Shown piece by piece: positions 19,133-29,064 of a DNA stretch of 48,279 nt; position 1 is the first letter of the stretch; each line of letters starts with the position of its first letter. A program made the position numbers and the translations under genes. This DNA is from Sphaerisporangium melleum (lineage in GTDB: Bacteria; Actinomycetota; Actinomycetes; Streptosporangiales; Streptosporangiaceae). Under the pieces are notes generated by a model. It was not told the DNA's origin. It saw nothing but the letters and a program-made list of their open reading frames with translations, and did not search any database. The stretch spans positions 38,304 to 86,582 of the forward strand of contig NZ_BMNT01000041.1 in NCBI RefSeq assembly GCF_014646695.1. Reading direction: 5' to 3'.

Positions 19133-19456
19133 TCAGGATTCCGGGAGGCGCCGCCAGGTGAGCTTGACGGTCAGGTGGCCTTCGACGGAGGACTTGGCGA
19201 TGACGGCGCCGGCCTCGGCGTTGAGCTTGACGCCCAGCTCGATCTCCACCTCGTCCGGGCCGGACTTGCGGAAGGTCTCCAGGGCGGCTTCGGCGGCTTC
19301 CCTGATGGGCTGGAGTGCCACCTGCAGGGAGTCCACGGCGGCTTCGATCCTGCCGTTGCCGCCGCGCGACACCCGGTGGACGCCGGGCTCGTTCTCGGAG
19401 ACCTCGACCACGACCTGGCCGCCGTCGGCCAGTGGCATGCGCATCAGTTCACTCAC
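19133..19456 (-). CDS. Trypsin-co-occurring domain protein (Trypco1/CU044_2847 type)
   Basis: A 107-residue beta-alpha protein with no signal peptide. It begins with hydrophobic strands (GGQVVVEVSE), has a central helix (LQVALQPIREAAEAALE) and ends with VEIELGVKLNAEAGAVIAKSSVEG. The GVKLNAEAGAVIA segment is the mark of the small family named for occurring next to trypsin-like proteases in actinobacterial conflict operons. Its TGA stop is one base before the ATG of the trypsin-NACHT gene, so translation is coupled. A role as partner, substrate or restraint of the protease is likely but unproven. The GTG start has GGAG seven bases upstream. Confidence 0.85.
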   Translation of the reverse strand: MSELMRMPLADGGQVVVEVSENEPGVHRVSRGGNGRIEAAVDSLQVALQPIREAAEAALETFRKSGPDEVEIELGVKLNAEAGAVIAKSSVEGHLTVKLTWRRLPES

Positions 19457-19606
19457 GTCGGACTCCGGGGGAAGGCGAAACCGTCGTAACGGGTACGGAG
19501 CGGATCGTAACCCGTGCAGGCGGCTCCCGCTCGGCCTTCATCTCGGCCAGGTCGCCCATCCGAATGCCGGCGGTGGCCATCCACCTGGAGACTGGCCATC
19601 TGATTT

Positions 19607-19621
19607 GAGAGCAGTGCTCTT
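19607..19621. promoter_or_regulatory. Candidate TetR operator upstream of SDR gene, site 1
   Basis: GAGAGCA and TGCTCTT around a single G, one mismatch from perfect symmetry. It lies about 150 bases upstream of the SDR start at 19773 and 34 bases before site 2. The half-site matches the palindrome in front of the TetR gene at 8366-9073. Confidence 0.55.
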
Positions 19622-19640
19622 GACTGCGGCGTTCTCTTGA

Positions 19641-19655
19641 GAGAGCATTGCTCTC
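19641..19655. promoter_or_regulatory. Candidate TetR operator upstream of SDR gene, site 2
   Basis: A perfect inverted repeat, GAGAGCA and TGCTCTC around a central T. Its centre is 34 bases from that of site 1. The sequence has the size and symmetry of a TetR dimer site. No TetR gene is adjacent; the best candidate in the window is the one ending at 8366. Confidence 0.6.
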
Positions 19656-19772
19656 GAAAGGGAGCACTGATTGGAGTGCTTCGGCACCGTTCCGGCGCCG
19701 GGTCCGCGATGCGCGGTCACGCCGGGGACCGTGGGACGGGTGTCACACGGGTCGTCACGAAGGAGCAGGGAC

Positions 19773-20696
19773 ATGGGGAAGCACGTCGTGGTCGGGGCCG
19801 GGCAGGTCGGGGCGCACCTGGCGGAGGAACTGGCCGGAGCGGGCCACGAGGTCGTCGTGGTCACCCGGTCGGGGTCGGGCCCGGCCGGTGAGCGGATCGA
19901 ACGGGTCGCGGCGGACGCGGGGGACGGCCCGCGGCTCGCCCGCATCACCGAGGGGGCCGACGCGCTGTACAACTGCGTCAACATGGCCTACCACCGCTGG
20001 CCGCAGGACTGGCCGCCGGTCGCGGACGCGCTGCTCGCGGCGGCCGAGCACAATGGAGCGGGGCTGGTCATCCTCGGCAACCTGTACGGGTACGGGCCGG
20101 TGGACGGGCCGATCACCGAGGACCTGCCCCTCGCGTCCGCCGGGTCCAAGGGCAGGGTGCGAGCGAAGATGTGGGCCGACGCGCTCGCCGCGCACGAGGC
20201 GGGCCGCCTGCGCGCCACCGAGGTGCGCGCCTCCGACTTCTTCGGCCCGGGAATGAGCAAGGACTCCGTTTTCGGGTACATCGCGCCGATTCTCGACGGG
20301 AAGCCGGTGCGGGTTCCCGCTCCGGTCGACCACCCGCACAGCTTCACCTACATCCCCGACGTGGCGCGGGCGCTGGCCGCCGCGGGCACCGGCGAGCGGG
20401 CCTGGGGAAGGGCCTGGCACGTGCCGACACTACCTGCGGTGACCATCAGGGAGCTGGTCGAGCGCCTCGCCGCGGCGGCGGGGGCCCCCGCGCCGCGCGT
20501 CTCCGCCATTCCGCACATCGCGATGCGGGCGGCGGGGCTGTTCGTGCCGATGGTGCGCGAGCTGGAGGAGACGCGGTACCAGTTCGACCGGCCGTTCATC
20601 CTGGACTCCTCGGCCTTCGAATCGGTCTTCGGTCTCACCCCGACCCCGCTGGAGGCGCAGCTCAAGGAGACGGTCGCCTGGCTGCGCGCCCGCTGA
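19773..20696 (+). CDS. NAD-dependent epimerase/dehydratase family protein
   Basis: A 307-residue extended SDR. The Rossmann motif VVGAGQVGAHLAEEL opens the protein, followed by VVVVTRSG. ILGNLYGYGPVDGPI and the later SKGRVRAKMWADAL cover the region of the catalytic Tyr/Lys. VRASDFFGPG and HSFTYIPDVARAL are typical epimerase-family elements. The substrate cannot be assigned. ATG at 19773 is preceded by AAGGAG nine bases upstream. Two palindromes upstream suggest repression by a TetR protein. Confidence 0.9.
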   Translation: MGKHVVVGAGQVGAHLAEELAGAGHEVVVVTRSGSGPAGERIERVAADAGDGPRLARITEGADALYNCVNMAYHRWPQDWPPVADALLAAAEHNGAGLVILGNLYGYGPVDGPITEDLPLASAGSKGRVRAKMWADALAAHEAGRLRATEVRASDFFGPGMSKDSVFGYIAPILDGKPVRVPAPVDHPHSFTYIPDVARALAAAGTGERAWGRAWHVPTLPAVTIRELVERLAAAAGAPAPRVSAIPHIAMRAAGLFVPMVRELEETRYQFDRPFILDSSAFESVFGLTPTPLEAQLKETVAWLRAR

Positions 20697-20936
20697 CGGC
20701 CTCGGCGGGCCGGTCGCCGCGGGAACGTGTGACCGGCACGCCGGATGTCGGTGCCCGATCCGCTCGGGGAATGCCGCGATCCGGCTGAATGTCGGGTCAC
20801 GTTGAAGGGCCGGTCCGTGGCGGGTCCAGGTCCCTGAGCGTGCTTTCCCCACGATCTGCCCGTTCTGCGGTGCGACTGACGGCCGCGTACGCGGTGGCGA
20901 GCACTTGTAGGGTTTCGGGCATCCAAGGGGGGATTT

Positions 20937-21701
20937 ATGCAGACTTCTGCTGATATTGCGGCCGAGGCGTGGGCGGCGGCGATCGCGATGTTCGTGGCGG
21001 CCCAGCCGGACGGCTACCACCGGGCCGGCGCGCGGGGCACGTACGAGATGGTCAGTGGCGCGCCGACGCCGCTGTTGAGCGGCGTCTTCAGCGTCGCGCC
21101 GCGGGCCGACGCCGAGGAGGTCGCGCAGTTCGCCGCGTCGGAGCGGCTGCGCGGGGTGCCGTGGAGCATCCAGGTGCGAGGGGAGCGCTTCGACCCGCGG
21201 ATCGCCGACATCGCCGCGGCGCACGACCGCACCCAGCGTCTGTCGCTGCCGTTGATGACCAAGGAGATCACCGAGGAGGACGGCAAGGCCGCCGAGGCCG
21301 GGCAGGTGCGCGTCCGCCCGGTGACCGGCGAGGAACGTGAGCGGTACCAGGCGACGATGGCCGCCGGGTTCGAGGGGCCGCCCGAGGTGTTCGAGCGCTT
21401 CAGCCTGCCTGCCCTGATGGACCACCCCGGCATGCGCGCGTACGTCGCGGAGGTGGACGGGGAGCCGGTGGGCACCTCGTTCGGCGTCGTCGCGGGCGAC
21501 CTGGTGGGAGTGTTCAACATCGCGGTGCCTCCGTCGCACCGCCGGCGCGGGTACGGCCGGGCGGTGACCGCGGCGGTGCTGGGCGACGCGTACGCGGCGG
21601 GCGCGCGTACGGCGTTCCTGCACGCCAGCGAGCTGGGCGCACCGCTCTACGCGGACATGGGGTTCCGCCTCGTGGAGCGCTGGACGGTCTTCTCCTCCTG
21701 A
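20937..21701 (+). CDS. GNAT family N-acetyltransferase
   Basis: A 254-residue protein with a degenerate N-terminal half and a recognisable acetyltransferase C-terminal half. NIAVPPSHRRRGYGRAVTAAVLG is motif A for acetyl-CoA binding, and LHASELGAPLYADMGFRLVERW closes the fold with the usual Y-x-x-MGF element. The acceptor is unknown. ATG at 20937 has AGGGGGGA upstream. It appears to be a single gene, with no partner within 240 bases on either side. Confidence 0.9.
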   Translation: MQTSADIAAEAWAAAIAMFVAAQPDGYHRAGARGTYEMVSGAPTPLLSGVFSVAPRADAEEVAQFAASERLRGVPWSIQVRGERFDPRIADIAAAHDRTQRLSLPLMTKEITEEDGKAAEAGQVRVRPVTGEERERYQATMAAGFEGPPEVFERFSLPALMDHPGMRAYVAEVDGEPVGTSFGVVAGDLVGVFNIAVPPSHRRRGYGRAVTAAVLGDAYAAGARTAFLHASELGAPLYADMGFRLVERWTVFSS

Positions 21702-22013
21702 CGTCCCATCGTGACCGCCGGCAGGCTGTGCCGCGCCGCTAAATGGTGATATTTCCGGCAAAGGGGGCAGTGGCCTGCTCGGCCGGTCGGAGCCGGTGCC
21801 GCTGCGCGATCATCGCGACGTACGGCACCGGCCGCACCGGGCGGGCGCCGCGACCTGAAACTCTCGTACGCTCGCCCGGCGATCGGCCGCCATGCCGTGC
21901 TCGTCGTCCGGCTGCGGGCGTGGCGGCCGTGCCAAGGGGAGGGCCCGGTCGCCCTGCGCTTCGGGACGAGTTGAGCATAAGGTTCGAAGCGGTGCGCACT
22001 AGGGGAGGAAAAC
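21702..22013. other. Intergenic stretch before the PhoD-like gene
   Basis: About 310 bases between two plus-strand genes. It presumably holds the promoter of the phosphatase gene near 21970-22005 and a ribosome binding site (GGGGAGG). I see no further gene, strong hairpin or repeat in it. Confidence 0.5.
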
Positions 22014-23600
22014 GTGCCCGACTTGCTGGTAGGGCCGATGCTGCGTTACGTCGATGAGACGAGCGCGTCGATATGGGTGGAGACGAGTGATCCCTGCGAG
22101 GTCGCCGTCGAGGTCGCGGGGGCACGTGCCACCGAGCGCACCTTCACCGTCCACGGCCATCACTACGCCATCGTGGACGTCGAGGAGACCGGCTCGTACA
22201 CCGTTGAGCTGGACGGGCGCCAGGTGTGGCCGCTGGAGGACCTCCCCGAGAGCAAGATCTGCCCGCTGGCCGAGTTGAACCGCGTGGTGTTCGGCTCCTG
22301 CCGCACCAGCGTGCCGCACGACGAGCCGCACGTGCGCACCCACGGGCCGGACGTGCTGCGCGAGTTCGGGCTGCGGCTCATGCAGGGCGACGCGCTGCCC
22401 AGTCTGCTGATCTTCCTGGGTGACCAGGTGTACGCCGACGAGCCGTCCCAGGAGATGCTGGACTTCATCCACGCCCGGCGCCAGGACGGCCCCGACGAGA
22501 TCGTGGACTTCGAGGAGTACGCCGAGCTGTACCGGCAGGCGTGGAGCGACCCGGTGGTGCGCTGGGTGCTCTCCACCGTCCCCACTGCGATGATCTTCGA
22601 CGATCACGACGTGCGCGACGACTGGAACACCTCCATGGCCTGGCGGCGCACCATGGCCGAGGTGTCGTGGTGGCCGACCCGCGTCGTCTCCGCGCTCGGC
22701 GCCTACTGGGTCTACCAGCACCTGGGCAACCTCTCGCCGGCCGAGCGCAAGGCCGACCCGCTGTACGCCGAGATCCGCGCGGCCGGTGACGGGGGCGACG
22801 GCGGCGGGTTGCTCGACGCGTTCGCCCGCAAGGCCGACGAGGACCCCGCCTCCACCCGGTGGAGCTACACCCGCGACATCGGCGGCACCCGGCTGATCAT
22901 GCTGGACACCCGGTGCGCCCGGCAGCTCGACCCGGGCCGCCGGCGGATGCTCGACGACGACGAGTGGGCCTGGTTCGCCGACCTGGCCACCGGCGACGTG
23001 GACCACCTGCTGATCGGGTCCTCGGTGCCGGTGTTCCTGCCGAGCGGCATCTTCGACGTGGAGAGCTGGAACGAGGCCGTCGCGGGCGGCGCGTGGGGGC
23101 CCCGGGCGGCGGGGTACGCCGAGAAGATCCGCCAGGCGCTCGACCTGGAGCACTGGGGGGCGTTCCGGACGTCGTTCGAACAGCTCGGCCGGCTGCTCGT
23201 GGACGTCGCCGCCGGCCGGCGTGGCAGGCCCCCGGCGACGATCGTGCTGATGTCCGGCGACGTCCACTACTCCTACCTGGCCGCGGCCGGGCCGTCCTCG
23301 GCCGACCTCGACTCGACCCGCATCTACCAGGCGGTCTGCTCGCCGATCCGCAACCCGCTGAGCCGAGGGCTGCGGCTGGCCAACGTGATCGGCTCGTTCG
23401 GCGTGGCCAGCTTGGTCGGCGGCCTGCTCACCCGCACGGTCCGCCTCCCCCGGCGGGCCCTGCGCTGGAAGATCACCAACGGCCCGTGGTTCCCGAACGC
23501 GATCGCCTCACTCGACCTGGACGGACGCTCCGCGGTGGTGCGCTGGCACACCGCGCGCCCCGACTTCGAGGAGCTCACCCGCATCCGGCTCACCTCCTGA
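22014..23600 (+). CDS. PhoD-like metallophosphatase family protein
   Basis: A 528-residue phosphoesterase of the alkaline phosphatase D type. Metal-ligand motifs appear in order: FGSCR, LLIFLGDQVYADEPS, AMIFDDHDVRDDWN, LIMLDTRCARQL and MSGDVHYSYLAAAG. An N-terminal beta-domain of about 100 residues precedes the catalytic core. Unlike classical PhoD there is no Tat signal, so it is probably cytosolic or membrane-associated; the substrate is unknown. The GTG start has GGGGAGG six bases upstream. A perfect hairpin directly follows the stop. Confidence 0.92.
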   Translation: MPDLLVGPMLRYVDETSASIWVETSDPCEVAVEVAGARATERTFTVHGHHYAIVDVEETGSYTVELDGRQVWPLEDLPESKICPLAELNRVVFGSCRTSVPHDEPHVRTHGPDVLREFGLRLMQGDALPSLLIFLGDQVYADEPSQEMLDFIHARRQDGPDEIVDFEEYAELYRQAWSDPVVRWVLSTVPTAMIFDDHDVRDDWNTSMAWRRTMAEVSWWPTRVVSALGAYWVYQHLGNLSPAERKADPLYAEIRAAGDGGDGGGLLDAFARKADEDPASTRWSYTRDIGGTRLIMLDTRCARQLDPGRRRMLDDDEWAWFADLATGDVDHLLIGSSVPVFLPSGIFDVESWNEAVAGGAWGPRAAGYAEKIRQALDLEHWGAFRTSFEQLGRLLVDVAAGRRGRPPATIVLMSGDVHYSYLAAAGPSSADLDSTRIYQAVCSPIRNPLSRGLRLANVIGSFGVASLVGGLLTRTVRLPRRALRWKITNGPWFPNAIASLDLDGRSAVVRWHTARPDFEELTRIRLTS

Positions 23601-23606
23601 CCAGGG

Positions 23607-23640
23607 CCGTACCGGCCCGCGCTTCGGCGGGCCGGTACGG
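23607..23640. terminator. Bidirectional terminator between phosphatase and rocD
   Basis: A perfect 14-bp stem, CCGTACCGGCCCGC and GCGGGCCGGTACGG, with a 6-base loop. It starts six bases after the phosphatase stop and ends 13 bases from the rocD stop on the other strand, so it should end both convergent transcripts. Confidence 0.85.
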
Positions 23641-23652
23641 GATGTGATCGGC

Positions 23653-24896
<1,244 letters not shown>

Positions 24897-24900
<4 letters not shown>

Positions 24901-25697
24901 ACGCGGATCTCCAGAGTGCAGCACTTCGGGCCACCGCCGGCCTTGCGCAGTTCGCTGAGGTCGACGGGGATGACGTTCAGGCCCCGGCGCTTGAGCTCCA
25001 GGGCCAGCTCGCCGGCCTCCACGTTGATCACGACGTTGTGGCCGTCGCTGACCGCGTTGAGGCCGAGCACCGCCGCGTCCTGCGCGCCGGCGAGCACGGC
25101 GTCGGGGAACATCCGCCGGAGCACCTCCTGGCTGCCCGGCGAGAACGCGCCCGGATAGTAGGCCACGTTGTGGCCGTTGATCGGGAACAGCGCGGTGTCC
25201 AGGTGGTAGTAGCGCGGGTCGACGAGCCGGAGGGTCACCACGGGGCGGCCGAGGAACTCCTGGGCCTCCTTGTGCGCGGAGATCGCGGTACGGAAGCCGG
25301 TGCCGGCCAGGATCACCTCGTCCAGGGTGAGGAAGTCGCCCTCGCCTTCGTTCGTCTCGGCGGGCTCCATCACGGTGCCGAAGCCGTTCTCGGTGAACCA
25401 GCGCAGGTACGCGGGGCCTTCGGCGGCGCGCTCGGCGTTGGCGAACCGCGCGCCGTACACCCGGCCGCCCACCACAAGGGCGCCGTTGGCGGCGAACACC
25501 ATGTCGGGCAGCCCTTCGACCGGGTCGATCAGGCTGACCTGGTGCCCCAGCTCCTCGTAGGCGTCCTTCAACCCCTCCCACTGGCGCACGGCCGTGGCCG
25601 CGTCGGCCCCGGCGTCCGGGTCCATCCACGGGTTGATCGCGTACTCGACCGCAAAGTGGTCGGGACGACACATGAGGTAATGCCGGCTGTGCGCCAT
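24897..25697 (-). CDS. ddaH: Dimethylarginine dimethylaminohydrolase-type amidinohydrolase
   Basis: A 266-residue member of the guanidine-modifying superfamily. DMVFAANGAL, ETNEGEGDFL and RYYHLDTALFPI (catalytic His) are visible, and the nucleophile is a Cys in GGGPKCCTLEIR near the C-terminus. Members of this clade hydrolyse methylated arginines or arginine-like guanidines to citrulline or ornithine products. Pairing with rocD and an Lrp/AsnC gene is a recurrent actinobacterial arrangement, including in mycobacteria. Exact substrate is uncertain. A direct repeat lies upstream of the start, and the regulator gene is immediately upstream on the same strand. Confidence 0.9.
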
Positions 25698-25789
25698 CTA
25701 TCGCTCCGTCGGGAAAACGGCTGGTCAGGGATGGCATCAGCCTAGAAACGACCATCGGCGCGAACCAGGCGCGGAGCTTGCGCGCTCAC

Positions 25790-25834
25790 GGCGATCGGTT
25801 GCGCGCTTTGCCCCCTTCGCGGCGATCCGTTGCG
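25790..25834. promoter_or_regulatory. Direct repeat upstream of ddaH-rocD
   Basis: GGCGATCGGTTGCG (25790-25803) and GGCGATCCGTTGCG (25821-25834) match at 13 of 14 positions and are 31 bases apart, about three helical turns. They lie 90-140 bases upstream of ddaH and are plausible sites for the adjacent Lrp/AsnC protein, which binds repeated sites on one DNA face. Inference. Confidence 0.4.
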
Positions 25835-25953
25835 TGGGCCCGCGGATGTAGCCGAACGTCCTTTCGCGCCGTCGGCCGCAGGTCACGATATGTTTCACCG
25901 GCGTCTCGGCAGGATGTCCGCGATGTGAAGAAATCGGGCGATCTGTGGGACCG

Positions 25954-26427
25954 TCAGGACGACTGGGGTACCCCGTCGCGGGCATGCGGGGTGTCGATCA
26001 GGCGGGACAGCACGATCGCGCTCTTGGTCCGGATGACGAACGGCTCGGCGGCGACCCGTTCGATCACCTGCTCGACGTGCCGGACGTCCTTGGCGCGGAT
26101 GTGCAGCAGCGCGTCGGCCTCGCCGGTGATGGTGCAGGCGGAGATCACCTCGGGATGGCGGGAGACGGCCAGGCCGATCTCGGCGGGGGAGGTCTTGCCC
26201 CGGCAGAACAGCTCGACGTACGCCTCGGTGGTCCAGCCCAGCGCCGATGGCTCGACCAGAGCGGTGAAGCCGGTGATGGCCCCACTGTTCAGCAGGCGGT
26301 CGATGCGCCGCTTGACGGCCGGGGCGGAAAGCCCGATCTGGTGCCCGATTTCGGCGTACGTCGCCCGGGCGTCCTCGACCAGGGCCCCCACGATCGCACG
26401 ATCAAGCGCGTCCAACTCCACGCGCAC
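25954..26427 (-). CDS. Lrp/AsnC family transcriptional regulator
   Basis: About 157 residues, the usual length. The N-terminal winged helix reads LDRAIVGALVEDARATYAEIG with recognition helix LSAPAVKRRIDRLL. The C-terminal ligand-binding RAM domain has VSRHPEVISACTITGEADALLHI. The start is taken as GTG at 26427 (a second GTG at 26421 is possible). A longer frame runs upstream through a strong terminator hairpin, so it cannot be coding. TATACAG precedes the GTG closely, so the transcript may be leaderless. It probably senses an amino acid, likely arginine or ornithine, and controls ddaH-rocD. Confidence 0.9.
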   Translation of the reverse strand: MRVELDALDRAIVGALVEDARATYAEIGHQIGLSAPAVKRRIDRLLNSGAITGFTALVEPSALGWTTEAYVELFCRGKTSPAEIGLAVSRHPEVISACTITGEADALLHIRAKDVRHVEQVIERVAAEPFVIRTKSAIVLSRLIDTPHARDGVPQSS

Positions 26428-26497
26428 CTGTATACAGCCGCTTCGCGCCCGGCACACATTCCGGGGGCCGGGCGCGCCGGACGGCGGCGGAGAGCCG

Positions 26498-26539
26498 AAG
26501 GGCCGGGACGGACGAGGCATCTCGTCCGTCCCGGCCCTT
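26498..26539 (-). terminator. Strong terminator of the phosphotransferase-DUF5941 operon
   Basis: A perfect 19-bp stem with a GCAT loop; the left arm begins AAGGGCCGGGACGG and the right arm ends CCGTCCCGGCCCTT. It follows the DUF5941 stop by about 50 bases on the minus strand and precedes the Lrp start. It is the strongest hairpin in the window. Confidence 0.88.
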
Positions 26540-26590
26540 TCGCGGTTCCGGTGAGCTTCGGCCCCGGCTAGAAGGCCGGCGCAGGGAGGG

Positions 26591-27313
26591 TCAGGCCTTG
26601 CCGTCGGCTTCGCCGGTGGCCTGTTCGAGGGCCTCCTCGGGAGAGGCCTCCAGGTCGTCGGACGCCTGGGCGAGCGCCGTCTCCTTGTCCAGGCGCACCC
26701 AGCTCGTGATGCTCTCGATGGCGAACAGCACTCCCAGGTAGACCGACATCACGGCCACCACCCAGGTCAGCACGCCCAGCGCGGCGCCGGCGCCGAGGAG
26801 CAGCAGCCGGACCTCCCAGCCGAGACCGGCCTGGAACACCCAGGGGGCGGGCCAGATGCTCTGCCGGGTGCGGTACACGGTGTCGTAGGTGTGGTAGCCG
26901 ATCACGTAGATCAGCACGAACAGCAGCCACTTGGGCGTGCCGGCGGCCAGGCCGAGCACGATGATCGCGAGGAACTCGGTGCCCCTGATCAACGGGGGGA
27001 GCAGCCAGTCGAACCGGCCGAGGTGGTCGCGCGGCGCGGTCGGCACCATCAGGACCACCATGGCCAGCACCGGCAGCAGCATGACCGCGCCCGTGCCGGG
27101 CGACAGCACGCCCGACACGCCGATGGCGGCGACCGCCAGCAGCGCGGCCAGCCCGGTCGCCACGGGGGGCAGCCCCGGGCCCATCTTGTCGCGCAGCAGC
27201 GCGACCAGCGGGCCGTCGTCACGGTAGGCGAGCAGGCGGGCCGTCTGGATGCGGCGGCGCTCCTCGTCGGGGTCGGGAGCGGGAACAGGTGGAGCCTGCG
27301 GATGGGTGATCAT
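26591..27313 (-). CDS. DUF5941 membrane protein
   Basis: A 240-residue protein with a polar N-terminus, about five hydrophobic segments (around residues 53-70, 75-92, 115-140, 165-200) and an acidic C-terminal tail. The segment FVLIYVIGYHTYDTVYRTRQ and its pairing with a CDP-alcohol phosphotransferase fit DUF5941. Its ATG overlaps the upstream stop by four bases, so it is coupled to that gene. It may help the partner enzyme in the membrane; no catalytic motif is evident. A strong terminator follows. Confidence 0.8.
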   Translation of the reverse strand: MITHPQAPPVPAPDPDEERRRIQTARLLAYRDDGPLVALLRDKMGPGLPPVATGLAALLAVAAIGVSGVLSPGTGAVMLLPVLAMVVLMVPTAPRDHLGRFDWLLPPLIRGTEFLAIIVLGLAAGTPKWLLFVLIYVIGYHTYDTVYRTRQSIWPAPWVFQAGLGWEVRLLLLGAGAALGVLTWVVAVMSVYLGVLFAIESITSWVRLDKETALAQASDDLEASPEEALEQATGEADGKA

Positions 27314-28887
27314 GCGAGCGACCTCATGAGACGTCCGGTGAGGGTGTAGATGGCCGCGATGCCACCCCAGATCACGAGCGTGAGGAACGTGACCCGGGGC
27401 TCGAACAGGGCCGCGGTGATCGCGATGGCGGCGAACCGCTCACCGATGGGGAAGACGATCATCTTACGGGCCCAGTGCACCGCGCGGAACCGCCCGGCCT
27501 TGGCCCAGAGCTTCAGCAGCCCGCGCACGCCTCCGGTGCGCGACGCCTTGCGCTTCTCCAGCGCCTCGCGCAGCGACCGGTCGTCGACGGCGGTCATCTC
27601 CAGGGTCGGCAGCGGCACCGGGGCCTTGCGGCGGTTGGCCGCGCCGAAGGAGAAGTCGAGCAGGTGCCGTACCGACTGCACCGACAGCGCGACCAGCGCC
27701 AGCGTCCACACGTCGCCCTGCCCGGCCACGGCCGAGCCGACCGCCAGGCCGGCGAACACGACGTACTCCTTGGCCCGGTCGAACGTGGCGTCCAGCCACG
27801 CGCCGAGCACGCCGAACTTACGGGCGTACCGGGCGACCTGGCCGTCCACGCAGTCGAAGACGAACGCGAAGTAGATGAGCAGGCCACCCGCCACGGCGCC
27901 GGCCCGCGTGCCGGTGGCGAAGGCCAGCGCCGACAGCACGCCGAGCGCGATCGAGATCAGGGTCACCTGGTTCGGCGTCAGCCCGCGGCGCGCCGCCCAG
28001 CGGGCGATGAAGCGCGAGTAGGTGCTGACGAAGAACGTGGTGAAGAACCCGTCGGCGCCCTTGACGGCGTTGTTCAGCCGGGCGCGGTCCTCGTCGTACC
28101 CCGACATGACGGCCAGGGCCTCGTCCGCCTCGGCCTGCGTGCCGACCCGGGTGAAGAACAGGTCTCTGCGGCCGCGGGTGCCGACCGAGACGCCCTTGCG
28201 CACCAGGCCGAGCACCAGGAGCTGCACCAGGTCGTCCTCGGGGCCGAACAGGTGGGCCATGTCGGCCAGCTCGCGTGCGGCCTCGGCGAGGGTCGCCGCG
28301 TGGCGCTGGTGCAGGTGGAGCGGGCCGAGGAGCACGGAGTTCGGCCGGGTGACCCGGTGGTAGGCCGAGCCCACCGAGATCACCCGCGAGCGGCCGACGC
28401 GCGCCCGCACCATGAGCCCTTCGAACACGTGGTCGCCGATCTCGGGCTCCGCCTCGTCGATCGGCACTTCGTAGTCGACGCGCTCGCCGTTCTCGTCCTC
28501 GGGGCGCGGCTCCTTGGCGATGAGCGCGAGCGCTCCCCGCTTGGACTTGGTGATCTGGTAGATCAGCTCGTCGTGGATCACGACGCCGGTGGGGACGAGG
28601 AAGAGGTTGTCCGTCGCCCGTTCGGCGACCTCGGCGAGCGCCCGCAGGTCGTCCGCCAGGCCGGCGGACTCCACGACCTGGCCGGGGAAGCGGCGGTGGT
28701 CGCCGGCCTCCTGCGGTCGCACGATCGCGACGGGCTCGGCGTCCATGGCGGCGGCCTGGCCGTACAGCCGTTCCAGGACGGAGGGCGAGCCGGGGAGCGA
28801 CGTCAGCGCCAGCCGACCGGGCGGGATGTGTGGTTCAGCGGAACCCATCGGGCCGGGCGAGGCGCCCAGCAGGACCACGCGGGTCAT
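27310..28887 (-). CDS. CDP-alcohol phosphotransferase with N-terminal nucleotidyltransferase-like domain
   Basis: A 525-residue two-part protein. The C-terminal half is a membrane CDP-alcohol phosphotransferase: DCVDGQVARYARKFGVLGAW followed by LDATFDRAKE gives the D-G-x2-A-R-x8-G-x3-D-x3-D signature, with several membrane helices around it. The N-terminal 280 residues begin MTRVVLLGAS, have the layout of a nucleotidyltransferase-like fold, and include SKRGALALIAKEPRPEDENG. A classic GxG-x-R-x7-PK motif is not seen, so activity of that half is doubtful. It resembles fusions that make inositol-phosphate-type polar lipids. The alcohol acceptor is unknown. Coupled to the DUF5941 gene. Confidence 0.85.
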   Translation of the reverse strand: MTRVVLLGASPGPMGSAEPHIPPGRLALTSLPGSPSVLERLYGQAAAMDAEPVAIVRPQEAGDHRRFPGQVVESAGLADDLRALAEVAERATDNLFLVPTGVVIHDELIYQITKSKRGALALIAKEPRPEDENGERVDYEVPIDEAEPEIGDHVFEGLMVRARVGRSRVISVGSAYHRVTRPNSVLLGPLHLHQRHAATLAEAARELADMAHLFGPEDDLVQLLVLGLVRKGVSVGTRGRRDLFFTRVGTQAEADEALAVMSGYDEDRARLNNAVKGADGFFTTFFVSTYSRFIARWAARRGLTPNQVTLISIALGVLSALAFATGTRAGAVAGGLLIYFAFVFDCVDGQVARYARKFGVLGAWLDATFDRAKEYVVFAGLAVGSAVAGQGDVWTLALVALSVQSVRHLLDFSFGAANRRKAPVPLPTLEMTAVDDRSLREALEKRKASRTGGVRGLLKLWAKAGRFRAVHWARKMIVFPIGERFAAIAITAALFEPRVTFLTLVIWGGIAAIYTLTGRLMRSLA

Positions 28888-29064
28888 GTCACCCTTTCAG
28901 GCAGCGTGCAGGGGGCGAAAGGCGATCGTCAGGGGGTGTCGCCAGAGGGAAAAGTTTAGTGACTGTTCTTCCCCAGGATGCCACCGAGGGTTGACCCGAG
29001 ATCGATTCGTCGCCTGAGGCAATCATCTTCCGTTTCGCGGGACTTGTGGCCTCAGCCCCCTCCC

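Noticed and set aside
19457-19606. A small gene between the trypsin-co-occurring gene and the SDR operators
   Set aside because: Short frames exist on both strands but none has a ribosome site or recognisable residues; the space is better explained as divergent promoters.
26428-26520. Longer N-terminus for the Lrp regulator
   Set aside because: The extension includes part of the 19-bp terminator hairpin of the upstream operon, so it cannot be coding.
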